Assembly: GCA_022822665.1 (NCBI GenBank)
Contig: JAJEAR010000048.1
Location: 52,448-116,447 of the forward strand
From: Alphaproteobacteria bacterium
Lineage (GTDB): Bacteria > Pseudomonadota > Alphaproteobacteria > Thalassobaculales > Thalassobaculaceae
Reading direction: 5' to 3'
Length of the DNA stretch: 64,000 nt
The notes beneath the pieces are model-generated. The model saw only the letters and a program-made list of their open reading frames with translations. It was not told the DNA's origin and searched no databases. Shown here piece after piece: positions 1 to 7,799 of the stretch (the stretch's first letter is position 1; the number at the start of each line of letters is the position of its first letter). Made by a program: the position numbers and the translations under genes.

Positions 1-886
1 ACGCATCCTGTCGCGGGCCGACGTCTTCGTTCAGAACCTCGCGCCGGGCGCGGCCAGGCGGGCGGGATTCGGATCCGAGGACCTGCGCCGTCGCTACCCC
101 CGGCTCATCACAGTCGACATCTCCGGCTATGGCGAGAGCGGCCCCTATGCCTCGATGAAGGCCTACGACTTCCTGGTGCAGGCAGAAAGCGGGCTGATCT
201 CGGTCACCGGTTCTCCTTCGCAGATGGGACGGGTAGGCGCCTCGGTCTGCGACATCGCCGCCGGCATGTATTCCAAGATCGCGGTGCTCGAGGCGCTGAT
301 CGCGCGCTCGCGCACCGGCGAGGGCTCCTGCATCCGGACCTCGATGTTCGCCGGCATGGCTGAGTGGCTGGCCCCGTGGCTGCTGCACCACGCCTATGGC
401 GAACTCGCGGAGCAGCGGATCGGCCTGCACCACCCGGCGATCGCGCCCTACGGCGCCTACGCCTGCGCCGGCGGGGCACTGATCCTGATCGCGGTACAGA
501 ACGAGCGCGAGTGGCAGCGCCTGTGCGCCGAGGTGCTCGGCCGACCGGAGCTCGCCGACGATGCCAGGGTGCATGACAACCCGGCCCGGCTCGCCAACCG
601 CGCGTTTCTCGACGCCGAAATCAACGCCGTCTTCTCCGGACTGTCCCGGGAGACTGTCCGCGCGCGGCTGGAAGCGGCACGCATTGCCTACGGATCGGTG
701 AATTCCATTGCCGATGTCCATGCCCATCCGGCGCTTGAACGGATCCCGGTCGAGACGCCGCGCGGACCGGTGGAGGTCACCGCGCCGCCGGCGCGCCGCG
801 CGGGCGAAAGCGAACCGGTCCTCCGCGTCCCCGAACTCGGCGAGCACACCGGGTCAATCCGCGCGGAGTTTTCCCCGGCGGACTGA
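1..886 (+). CDS. CaiB/BaiF family CoA transferase, 5' partial
   Basis: Family III CoA transferases move CoA between carboxylic acids. The window opens inside this gene: the frame is open from base 2 and gives about 294 residues of a family that is normally near 400, so roughly the first 100 are missing. Visible are VQNLAPGAARR, then DISGYGESGPY, then AYDFLVQAESGL, whose Asp (codon at 167) matches the catalytic aspartate of the family, and the C-terminal LGEHTGSIRAEF. The Met at 155 is internal. Substrate cannot be read from sequence. A second family member lies at 19390. Confidence 0.9.
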   Translation, partial: RILSRADVFVQNLAPGAARRAGFGSEDLRRRYPRLITVDISGYGESGPYASMKAYDFLVQAESGLISVTGSPSQMGRVGASVCDIAAGMYSKIAVLEALIARSRTGEGSCIRTSMFAGMAEWLAPWLLHHAYGELAEQRIGLHHPAIAPYGAYACAGGALILIAVQNEREWQRLCAEVLGRPELADDARVHDNPARLANRAFLDAEINAVFSGLSRETVRARLEAARIAYGSVNSIADVHAHPALERIPVETPRGPVEVTAPPARRAGESEPVLRVPELGEHTGSIRAEFSPAD

Positions 887-1242
887 CGGGGCACACTGCC
901 CTTCAGGTGCCCGGAACGCACCGGGTTCCAGGCCCGAACGCATGGCGGCGTTCCCGCTCGCGTGACCTGGCCCGGTGCACCGCGCGGGGGCCGGTGTTTG
1001 CGCCCCCGCCAACGGCGTCGCACCGATTGGCCGTCCATGCTGACGGCCCCGGGGGAACAGCGAAACTCCGGGCCTGGCGGATGGTCCAAATTTCCTTTTG
1101 TCACGGTGCGGGTCTTCCCGTAGTGTTTCGCGGCCCGGCGGTGCGATTTGCAAGGATAATGACACGCGTACCGTCCGGGCCCGCCGGGTGGACCAACAGG
1201 GGCACGGCGGAGCAGTGTAACGATACGGGAGGACAACACGTC
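887..1242. other. Intergenic, likely promoter region of the TRAP operon
   Basis: I see no gene in these 356 bases. A 7-bp inverted repeat of G and C runs (984-990 with 1003-1009) could form a hairpin, but it has no T tract. The last bases hold the GGGAGGA ribosome binding site for the downstream gene. Confidence 0.5.
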
Positions 1243-2313
1243 ATGACCAAACCGCTCGTGAAGACGGTGGCGGCTGTTGCGGCGGCAGGTGCGCTTGCAC
1301 TCGGCGCGGCGAGTGCCGCACAGGCCCAGAAGATCAACTGGAAGATGCAGTCGGCCTTCGGGTCCCAGATCGCCCACCTGGGTCCGGCAGGCGTCCGGAT
1401 CGCCAATTTCGTGACCACCATGTCGAACAACAGGTTCACGCTGAAGTTCTTCGAACCCGGCGCGCTCATTCCGCCGTTCGAGTGCTTCGACGCGGTGTCC
1501 AAGGGGTCGGTCGAGTCCTGCTACACCACGCCCGGCTATCACACCGGCAAGTATCCGGGCCTCGCGTTCATGACCGCGGTGCCGTTTGGCCCGCAGTACG
1601 GCGAGTTCCTCGGCTGGCAGTGGTTTGGCGGCGGTGAGGAGATCGCGGACAAGATCTACGCCAAGCACAACCTGCGCGCACTTTCCTGCGGATCGATCGG
1701 TGCCGAGACCTCCGGCTGGTTCAAGGAAGAGGTCAAGTCGCTCGACGACCTGAAGGGCATGAAGATGCGCTTCTTCGGCCTGGGTGCGAAGGTCATGACC
1801 AAGATCGGCGTCTCGACCCAGCTGCTCGCCGGTGCCGACATCTATCCGGCGCTGGAGCGCGGCGTGATCGATGCGACCGAGTTCTCGATGCCGAACATGG
1901 ACATCGACTACGGTTTCCACCAGATCGCCAAGAACAACTACTATCCCGGCTGGCACCAGCAGATTTCGACCGGTGAACTCCTGGTCAACCGGGAAAACCA
2001 CGCCGGGCTTCCCGAGCGCTACCAGATGATGCTCGACGTGGGCTGCAAGGCCAACATGGTGATCGAGTATGCCGAGACCGAGGCCGAGAACCCGAAGGCC
2101 ATGCTTGAAATGAAGTCCAAGCACGGTGTGACCAACCGGCGCTGGACCGACGATCAGCTGGCCGTGTTCGAGCGGGCCTGGCAGGAAGTGGTCGCCGAGG
2201 AATCCGCGAAGGACGCGACCTTCAAGGAGTTCGCGGACAGCTACTTCGCCTTCCGCAAGGTCTACAAGATCTGGGGTGATGCCCAGGCGCTGAAGTCGAC
2301 CTACCTCGACTGA
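1243..2313 (+). CDS. dctP: TRAP transporter substrate-binding protein (DctP family)
   Basis: This is the periplasmic receptor of a tripartite ATP-independent transporter for organic acids or similar solutes. It has 356 residues, in the usual family range. Residues 1-28 form a signal peptide with an AQA cleavage site. The conserved stretch LKGMKMRFFGLGAKV carries the Arg that usually salt-bridges a carboxylate ligand, and the domain closes with NRENHAGLPERYQ and the C-terminal YFAFRKVYKIWGD. I chose the ATG at 1243 because GGGAGGA sits 9 bases upstream and the signal peptide begins there; the frame is open further upstream but looks non-coding. It resembles the keto-acid/mannitol type of DctP. 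The ligand is not certain. Permease genes follow. Confidence 0.92.
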   Translation: MTKPLVKTVAAVAAAGALALGAASAAQAQKINWKMQSAFGSQIAHLGPAGVRIANFVTTMSNNRFTLKFFEPGALIPPFECFDAVSKGSVESCYTTPGYHTGKYPGLAFMTAVPFGPQYGEFLGWQWFGGGEEIADKIYAKHNLRALSCGSIGAETSGWFKEEVKSLDDLKGMKMRFFGLGAKVMTKIGVSTQLLAGADIYPALERGVIDATEFSMPNMDIDYGFHQIAKNNYYPGWHQQISTGELLVNRENHAGLPERYQMMLDVGCKANMVIEYAETEAENPKAMLEMKSKHGVTNRRWTDDQLAVFERAWQEVVAEESAKDATFKEFADSYFAFRKVYKIWGDAQALKSTYLD

Positions 2314-2348
2314 TCGGCACTGAACGTCGGGTGAGTCCACCCGCGGTG

Positions 2349-2374
2349 AAACCGGGGCCTCGCGCCCCGGTTTT
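2349..2374 (+). terminator. Hairpin with T tract after dctP
   Basis: AAACCGGGG and CCCCGGTTTT pair across a 7-base loop, and the T run follows directly. It lies between the binding-protein gene and the first permease gene, so it may be a partial terminator that keeps permease expression below that of the binding protein. No RNA data were available. Confidence 0.75.
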
Positions 2375-2498
2375 GCTGTCGACACACCGCAGAGCGGTTC
2401 GCGACCGGACGGCGCGGCCGCCTGCGGACCGCAACGCAGGGTGAGGCGCCCTGCACCAAGGTGGCGCGGTCAGACGCACGCATGTGGAGAACCTCGCA

Positions 2499-4025
2499 AT
2501 GATGGACCGCGTATCGGGCTGGACTTCGGAACGCAAGTCGCTGGTCATTCTCGCCTCCTTCATCGGCTTCGTCGTGGCCGTGGGCGTCGTGAGCGTCGGT
2601 ATCGAATCCGGCACGGTGATGGCGGACTACGAGATCACCCGGTCGGCCGCGATCCACGCCGTCGTGCGCGAGTATCTTTCGATCGCCATGTTCATGAGCC
2701 TTGCGATCCTGCTGTTCTCCGGCTACCCGGTCGCCTTCATCCTCGGCGGCCTGTCGATGCTGTTCGGTCTGCTCGGCTACCTGATGGGCTCGTTCCACCT
2801 GATCGAGTTCTTCAATTTCATTCCTCGCATCTGGGGCATGGCGGCGGAGAACCTGGTCCTCGTCGCGGTACCCGCCTTCGTGTTCATGGGAGTGATGCTG
2901 GAACGCAGCGGGATCGCGAACGACCTGCTCTACTGCGTCCAGGTGTTGCTGAAGCGCGTTCCGGGCGCGCTCGCGCTTGCGGTCACGGTCATGGGGACAA
3001 TCCTCGCTGCCATGACCGGCATCATCGGCGCCTCGGTGACCATGATGACCGCGCTCGCCCTGCCGACGATGATGCGCCAGGGCTACAGCCACGCGCTCTC
3101 GACAGGCGTGATCGCGGCATCGGGCACGCTCGGGATCCTGATCCCGCCCAGCATCATGCTGATCATCATGGCCGACCTCATGGCAATCTCGGTCGGCAAC
3201 GTGTTCATGGCCGCGATCCTGCCGGGACTGACCCTGTCCGCATTCTACCTGGTGTTCGTGGCCACACTCGCGGCGGTTCGGCCCGAAATCGCCCCGCCGT
3301 TGCCGCGGCACCTGCTCAACATCCCCCGCTCGGAGATGGCGCCCCTGGTCGCCCGCAGCTTCCTGCCGCCGGTGTTCCTGATCGGCCTGATCAAGGGCTC
3401 GATCCTGTTTGGCTGGGCCACGCCGTCAGAGGCCGGTGCGGTCGGCGCCTTTGGCGCCGCGCTGCTTGCGGCCGCCAACCGCCGCCTGGACTTTCCGACC
3501 CTGGTCAACGTGTGCCAGACCTCGGCGCGAACCGTGTCGATGATCTTTTTCATCGTCGTCAGCGCCACCTGCTTCGCCTATGTGTACCGGTCCCTTGGCG
3601 GCGACGACGTGGTGGAGCACCTGATCATCGAGAAGGCCGGGCTCGGCCCGTGGGGCATGCTGATCCTGGTGATGGTGATCGTGTTCTTCCTCGGCTTCTT
3701 CCTGGATTTCCTCGAGATCACCCTGATCGTCCTGCCGGTGTTCACACCGCTGATCATCAACATGGACTTCGGCACCCATGTCCCGTCAAGCGAGATCAAG
3801 TACTGGTTCATCATCCTGCTGGCTGTGAACCTGCAGACGTCGTTCCTGACCCCGCCGTTCGGCTTCGCGCTGTTCTACATGAAGGGCATCGCGCCGCGCG
3901 AGATCAAGATTCAGTCGATCTACAAGGGCATTATCCCATTTGTGATCCTGCAGGCGCTGGGCGTGGTGACGGTCATGGTCTGGCCCGACGTCGCACTGTG
4001 GCTGATGCGATCGACCTATGGCTAG
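2499..4025 (+). CDS. dctM: TRAP transporter large permease (DctM family), copy 1
   Basis: This is the many-spanning membrane subunit of a TRAP transporter, about 508 residues. Hydrophobic segments run through the whole protein, including the gate-type motifs GTLGILIPPSIMLI, WATPSEAGAVGAFGA and the C-terminal LNLQTSFLTPPFG-like stretch. Two extra hydrophobic segments precede the usual DctM start and are shared with the next gene. The ATG at 2499 is preferred over the GTG at 2484 because GGAG lies 9 bases before it. Residues around the ERSGIANDLLYCVQVLLKR block are identical to the second copy, so the two arose by tandem duplication. Confidence 0.93.
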   Translation: MMDRVSGWTSERKSLVILASFIGFVVAVGVVSVGIESGTVMADYEITRSAAIHAVVREYLSIAMFMSLAILLFSGYPVAFILGGLSMLFGLLGYLMGSFHLIEFFNFIPRIWGMAAENLVLVAVPAFVFMGVMLERSGIANDLLYCVQVLLKRVPGALALAVTVMGTILAAMTGIIGASVTMMTALALPTMMRQGYSHALSTGVIAASGTLGILIPPSIMLIIMADLMAISVGNVFMAAILPGLTLSAFYLVFVATLAAVRPEIAPPLPRHLLNIPRSEMAPLVARSFLPPVFLIGLIKGSILFGWATPSEAGAVGAFGAALLAAANRRLDFPTLVNVCQTSARTVSMIFFIVVSATCFAYVYRSLGGDDVVEHLIIEKAGLGPWGMLILVMVIVFFLGFFLDFLEITLIVLPVFTPLIINMDFGTHVPSSEIKYWFIILLAVNLQTSFLTPPFGFALFYMKGIAPREIKIQSIYKGIIPFVILQALGVVTVMVWPDVALWLMRSTYG

Positions 4026-4295
4026 ACCACCGGTAGTGGCAGGCGGACAGCGGGTATTCCGGGCCCGGGAGGGCAGTTCGCGGCAGTTCGAGTCGCGGGC
4101 CGTGTTGTGTCGGCCGGAAGTCTGGCGTAGATTTCGCACGATCGGAACCCGGGAGTGACAATCGGCTCGACGAGGAATGGCCTGAACGCGCGGTCGGAAC
4201 TGCTCGCGGGACGCATGACTGCCGGTGCCGGGAACCGTGGTCCGCAGCACGCCGCAGCAGTGGCAGTTTCCTGAAGAGGGGCTTGGGGAGAGGCA
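4026..4295. other. Spacer between tandem permease genes
   Basis: I recognise no gene in these 270 bases. The end carries a GGGGAG ribosome binding site for the second permease. The spacer is long for a TRAP operon, so an internal promoter is possible, but I cannot point to one. Confidence 0.4.
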
Positions 4296-5828
4296 ATGGA
4301 TCATTCAAGCGTGGGTGGCGGGCGCTCGGCCGAAGGCAAGATCGCCGTACTGCTGGGAACGCTGCTCGGGCTTGTCGTACTGCTGGCAGCGTACGGCGCC
4401 TACAACTACTCCGGCTGGCTGATGGTCGAGGAGGAGATCTCGCGAGGCGAGGCCCTGACCTGGGTTGCGCAGGAGTACATCTCGATGGTCATGTTCGTGA
4501 CCCTCGCGCTGCTGCTGTTCTCCGGCTATCCGGTCGCCTTCATCCTCGGCGGCCTGTCGATGCTGTTCGGCGTTCTGGGTTTCTTCCTCGAGACCTTCTC
4601 GCTGATCGAGTTCTTCAACTTCATCCCCCGCATCTGGGGCCAGGCGGCCGAGAACCTGGTGCTGGTCGCGGTTCCGGCGTTCGTGTTCATGGGCGTCATG
4701 ATGGAGCGGAGCGGGATCGCCAACGACCTGCTGTACTGTGTCCAGGTTCTGCTGAAACGTGTTCCCGGCGCGCTTGCGCTCGCGGTCACGGTCATGGGCA
4801 CGATCCTCGCGGCCATGACCGGCATCATCGGCGCCTCGGTCACCATGATGACCGCACTCGCCCTGCCGACAATGATGCGCCAGGGCTACAGCCATGCGCT
4901 GTCATGCGGCGTGATCGCGGCGTCGGGCACACTCGGGATCCTGATCCCGCCCAGCATCATGCTGATCATCATGTCCGACCTGATGGCGATTTCGGTCGGA
5001 AACGTGTTCATGGCCGCGGTTGTCCCCGGACTGACCCTCGCGGCCTTCTACCTGATCTTCGTCGCGACGATCTCGGCCATCAAGCCAAGCATGGCGCCAC
5101 CGTTGCCCGGGAACCTGCTCAATGTCCCGCGCAACGAGATGGGACCGCTGATCGCACGCAGCTTCCTGCCACCGGTGTTCCTGATCACGCTCATCAAGGG
5201 CTCGATCCTGCTCGGCTGGGCCACACCGTCGGAGGCAGGCGCAGTCGGAGCCTTCGGTGCAACCCTGCTTGCGGCGTTCAACCGGCGGCTGAACAAGGAA
5301 ACCCTGGTCGGGGTGTGCCACACCTCGGCGAAGACGGTCTCGATGATCTTCTTCATCGTCATCAGCGCCACCTGTTTCGCCTACGTCTACCGGTCGCTGG
5401 GCGGAGACGATGTCGTCGAGCACCTCATCGTCGAGAAGGCGGGCCTGGACGCGTGGGGAATGCTGTTCCTGATCATGGCAATCGTGTTCTTCCTCGGGTT
5501 CTTCCTCGACTGGCTGGAAATCACCCTGATCGTGCTGCCGGTATTCACGCCGCTGGTAGCCGGGCTGGACTTCGGCGGTCACCTGCCGCAGGAGGACATC
5601 AGGTTCTGGTTCATCATCCTGCTGGCCGTGAACCTGCAAACGTCATTCCTTACGCCACCCTTCGGGTTCGCGCTGTTCTACATGAAGGGAATTGCGCCGC
5701 GTGAGATCAAGATCGAGTCAATCTACAAGGGCATCATCCCGTTCGTCTTCCTGCAGGCGCTGGGCGTCATCACCATCCTGGCGTACCCGCAGGTCGCACT
5801 GTGGCTGATGCATGTCGTGCACGGGTAG
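4296..5828 (+). CDS. dctM: TRAP transporter large permease (DctM family), copy 2
   Basis: This is a second large membrane subunit of 510 residues. The core is nearly identical to the gene just upstream, while the first 60 residues and several loops differ. The same motifs are present: GTLGILIPPSIMLI, WATPSEAGAVGAFGA, VNLQTSFLTPPFGFALF. It has a good ribosome binding site (GGGGAG). The small permease gene starts 15 bases after its stop, so this copy is the more likely partner of that subunit. One binding protein and one small permease for two large permeases is unusual, so the copies may serve different substrates or one may be redundant. Confidence 0.93.
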   Translation: MDHSSVGGGRSAEGKIAVLLGTLLGLVVLLAAYGAYNYSGWLMVEEEISRGEALTWVAQEYISMVMFVTLALLLFSGYPVAFILGGLSMLFGVLGFFLETFSLIEFFNFIPRIWGQAAENLVLVAVPAFVFMGVMMERSGIANDLLYCVQVLLKRVPGALALAVTVMGTILAAMTGIIGASVTMMTALALPTMMRQGYSHALSCGVIAASGTLGILIPPSIMLIIMSDLMAISVGNVFMAAVVPGLTLAAFYLIFVATISAIKPSMAPPLPGNLLNVPRNEMGPLIARSFLPPVFLITLIKGSILLGWATPSEAGAVGAFGATLLAAFNRRLNKETLVGVCHTSAKTVSMIFFIVISATCFAYVYRSLGGDDVVEHLIVEKAGLDAWGMLFLIMAIVFFLGFFLDWLEITLIVLPVFTPLVAGLDFGGHLPQEDIRFWFIILLAVNLQTSFLTPPFGFALFYMKGIAPREIKIESIYKGIIPFVFLQALGVITILAYPQVALWLMHVVHG

Positions 5829-5843
5829 GGGAGGACGCAACTG

Positions 5844-6641
5844 ATGGCTGCCGAAGAAACTGTCCGGATCGACGCCGGTAACATCACCGGAGGACGGCTG
5901 TTCAACCAGCCGACCGCCGACGCCCTGGTCGGGCTGTCGCTGACACTCAGGGGCTTTGTCGACTGGTGTGGACGGTACGCGTCACTGCTGTTCGTACCGC
6001 TGATCCTCGTGACCGTGTACGATGTCTGCCTGCGCAAGACCGGCAAGTTCCAGATCGACCTGAAGTTTGCCGCCGAGGAGTGGGGCCTGGGCCCGTTATT
6101 CGAGTCCACGCTGCTGCAGGAAAGCCAGTGGCACTTCCACACCGCGCTGTTCGCCTTCGTGCTCGGGTTCGGCTGTGTCTGGAATACCCAGGTCCGGGTC
6201 GACCTGGTGCGCGAACATCTCGCGTTCCGGCGCAAGGCCTGGCTCGAACTGCTTGGCGCCACTTTCTTCATGCTGCCGTACACGGCAGTGGTGATCTACT
6301 TCGCGGCCTCGTTTGCCTACGATTCATGGGCGATCAGTGAAATCTCCGCCTCCCAGGTGGGACTGCCGCACCGGTGGATCATCAAGACTGTGCTCACGCT
6401 CGGGTTCTGCGTCGCCTTCATCGCCGGGATTGCGGTGTGGCTGCAGGCCCTGCTGGCACTGACCGCGCCACAGGCGATGCGCTACGAACTCATGACCCTC
6501 GAATGGCCGGAAGATACCGGTGCGACGATCGAGGGCAAGGAGCGGATGGACGTCGACCTGAGCGTGTCGGTCGAGGAAGATCTGGAACTCCAGACCAAGC
6601 AGATCCTGGGTGAGGAAGTCGTCCAGAACAAGCAGACCTGA
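5844..6641 (+). CDS. dctQ: TRAP transporter small permease (DctQ family)
   Basis: This is the four-helix membrane subunit that pairs with DctM. It has 265 residues, longer than the usual 160-200. The extra length is an N-terminal lead of about 45 residues and a charged C-terminal tail after residue 215 (SVSVEEDLELQTKQI). Hydrophobic helices are visible around ASLLFVPLILVTVYDVCL, FHTALFAFVLGFGCVW, ATFFMLPYTAVVIYFAASF and VLTLGFCVAFIAGIAVWL. The strong GGGGAGG site and the short spacing place it in one transcript with the second large permease. A terminator hairpin follows. Confidence 0.85.
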   Translation: MAAEETVRIDAGNITGGRLFNQPTADALVGLSLTLRGFVDWCGRYASLLFVPLILVTVYDVCLRKTGKFQIDLKFAAEEWGLGPLFESTLLQESQWHFHTALFAFVLGFGCVWNTQVRVDLVREHLAFRRKAWLELLGATFFMLPYTAVVIYFAASFAYDSWAISEISASQVGLPHRWIIKTVLTLGFCVAFIAGIAVWLQALLALTAPQAMRYELMTLEWPEDTGATIEGKERMDVDLSVSVEEDLELQTKQILGEEVVQNKQT

Positions 6642-6675
6642 CGCGGAGGCCCGCGGAAACGCGACCTTGTCCCTG

Positions 6676-6712
6676 CGGGCGCCCGCCGTTTGACGGGCGC
6701 CCGTTTTTTTTC
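6676..6712 (+). terminator. Rho-independent terminator after dctQ
   Basis: Two copies of CGGGCGCCCG (6676-6685 and 6694-6703) separated by 8 bases form a GC-rich stem, followed directly by eight T residues. It ends the TRAP transcript before the two small membrane-protein genes. Confidence 0.88.
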
Positions 6713-6741
6713 TTGAGGCCACAGGAGCACGTTCAAGCGAC

Positions 6742-7221
6742 ATGTGGAAGTGGCAGGATTTCCTGAAACGCTATGTGTGGGACGAGGACACCACCCCGTA
6801 CTTCACCGCGGTCGCGAAGCTCAGCCGCGGCCAGGCCGACAACGAACTGTTCTTCTTTGCCATCATGGCGTCGGTCCTGTTCGGGATCGGGACCTTTGCT
6901 TCCATCACCGGCCATGCGCCCTTCGGGGTTTCAAAGCTCGCGGCCATCTACTGCTTTACCGTTGTTTCCGCCGCAGTGCTGGTCGGCACGGTCAAGATCG
7001 TCTACGCCGCACTGTGGGTCGCCAGCGCACCGGTCATCGTGTTCCTGGCGGTGCTGGGGTTCGGGTTTCCCGACAGCATGGCACTGGTCGACGAACTGGT
7101 CCTGCTGGTCCTGCTGCTGCTCCTGACACGCTACATGTGGCGGGTCATCCAGATCTGCCGGGTCTACCGGATGCTGCCGCACCGCGAACCTCAGAACCGG
7201 TCGCGGCGGCGCCTGTTCTGA
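6742..7221 (+). CDS. Small multi-spanning membrane protein, unknown function
   Basis: This 159-residue protein has about four hydrophobic segments: LFFFAIMASVLFGIGTFASI, LAAIYCFTVVSAAVLVGTVK, ALWVASAPVIVFLAVLGF and ELVLLVLLLLLTRYMW. It ends with a basic tail, PHREPQNRSRRRLF. I do not recognise the family. It starts just after the TRAP terminator and is followed 2 bases later by another small membrane protein, so the two are probably made together. The ribosome binding site is weak: AGGAG lies about 14 bases before the ATG. Confidence 0.7.
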   Translation: MWKWQDFLKRYVWDEDTTPYFTAVAKLSRGQADNELFFFAIMASVLFGIGTFASITGHAPFGVSKLAAIYCFTVVSAAVLVGTVKIVYAALWVASAPVIVFLAVLGFGFPDSMALVDELVLLVLLLLLTRYMWRVIQICRVYRMLPHREPQNRSRRRLF

Positions 7222-7223
7222 AC

Positions 7224-7601
7224 GTGCAGACGCTGGAGCGACTGAACCGGGCACTGCTGGCGACCTACCGCTGGCATCAGCCGCTGTTCCTGGCCGGCCT
7301 GGCCGTACTCGGGACCATTGACCTTGCGTTCTTCGATGGCTGGGGGACCTTCTGGGTCATGCTGTCGTGGGGCATGGTCTTCGGCATCCACTTCATGGTG
7401 TTCCGCGCCCAGACGGTGGACGAACGCTGGGTTGCGGAACGCACGATCTTCGACGTGCAGCGGCCCTGGGACACCGGTCACATCCAGGAGATCAGGAAAA
7501 GCCCGTTCGGCAAGTCGATCTACCGCACCGAGCTCGGCCGGGTCGACGAACAAGGCCGGCCGGTTTCCCGTCGAAAGAACCCACCGACCGAACGGAGCTG
7601 A
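7224..7601 (+). CDS. 2TM-domain-like small membrane protein
   Basis: Starting from the GTG at 7224, this 125-residue protein has two hydrophobic helices (PLFLAGLAVLGTIDLAFF and TFWVMLSWGMVFGIHFMVF) flanked by charged segments. The layout of basic start, two helices and a soluble tail with DERWVAERT resembles the 2TM domain family. The tail of about 45 residues is hydrophilic. Function is unknown. The GTG comes 2 bases after the upstream stop, which suggests translational coupling. I saw no better start codon. Confidence 0.65.
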   Translation: MQTLERLNRALLATYRWHQPLFLAGLAVLGTIDLAFFDGWGTFWVMLSWGMVFGIHFMVFRAQTVDERWVAERTIFDVQRPWDTGHIQEIRKSPFGKSIYRTELGRVDEQGRPVSRRKNPPTERS

Positions 7602-7799
7602 CGGCGCCGTTTCCGCCCCGCGGGGCCTCTCCCCGGCCAGCGGAAGGCGTTGCCTGCCGATCCATCCCGTCGGACGGTGCTGACTGCCGGCCTGTCCCGT
7701 GAAGATCCGGCGCTGCCCCGCGATGATTCGCTTTGTTGAACACGCGCGACTGACGTACCCTTGTGGCCAGGTGGTCGGCATAGCTGGAGGTACGGGGCC

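Noticed and set aside
984..1009. Terminator after the first CoA transferase gene
   Set aside because: The stem is only 7 bp and no T tract follows, so I list it only as an inverted repeat.
4080..4110. tRNA-like TTCGAGTC stretch
   Set aside because: No acceptor or anticodon stems could be built around it.
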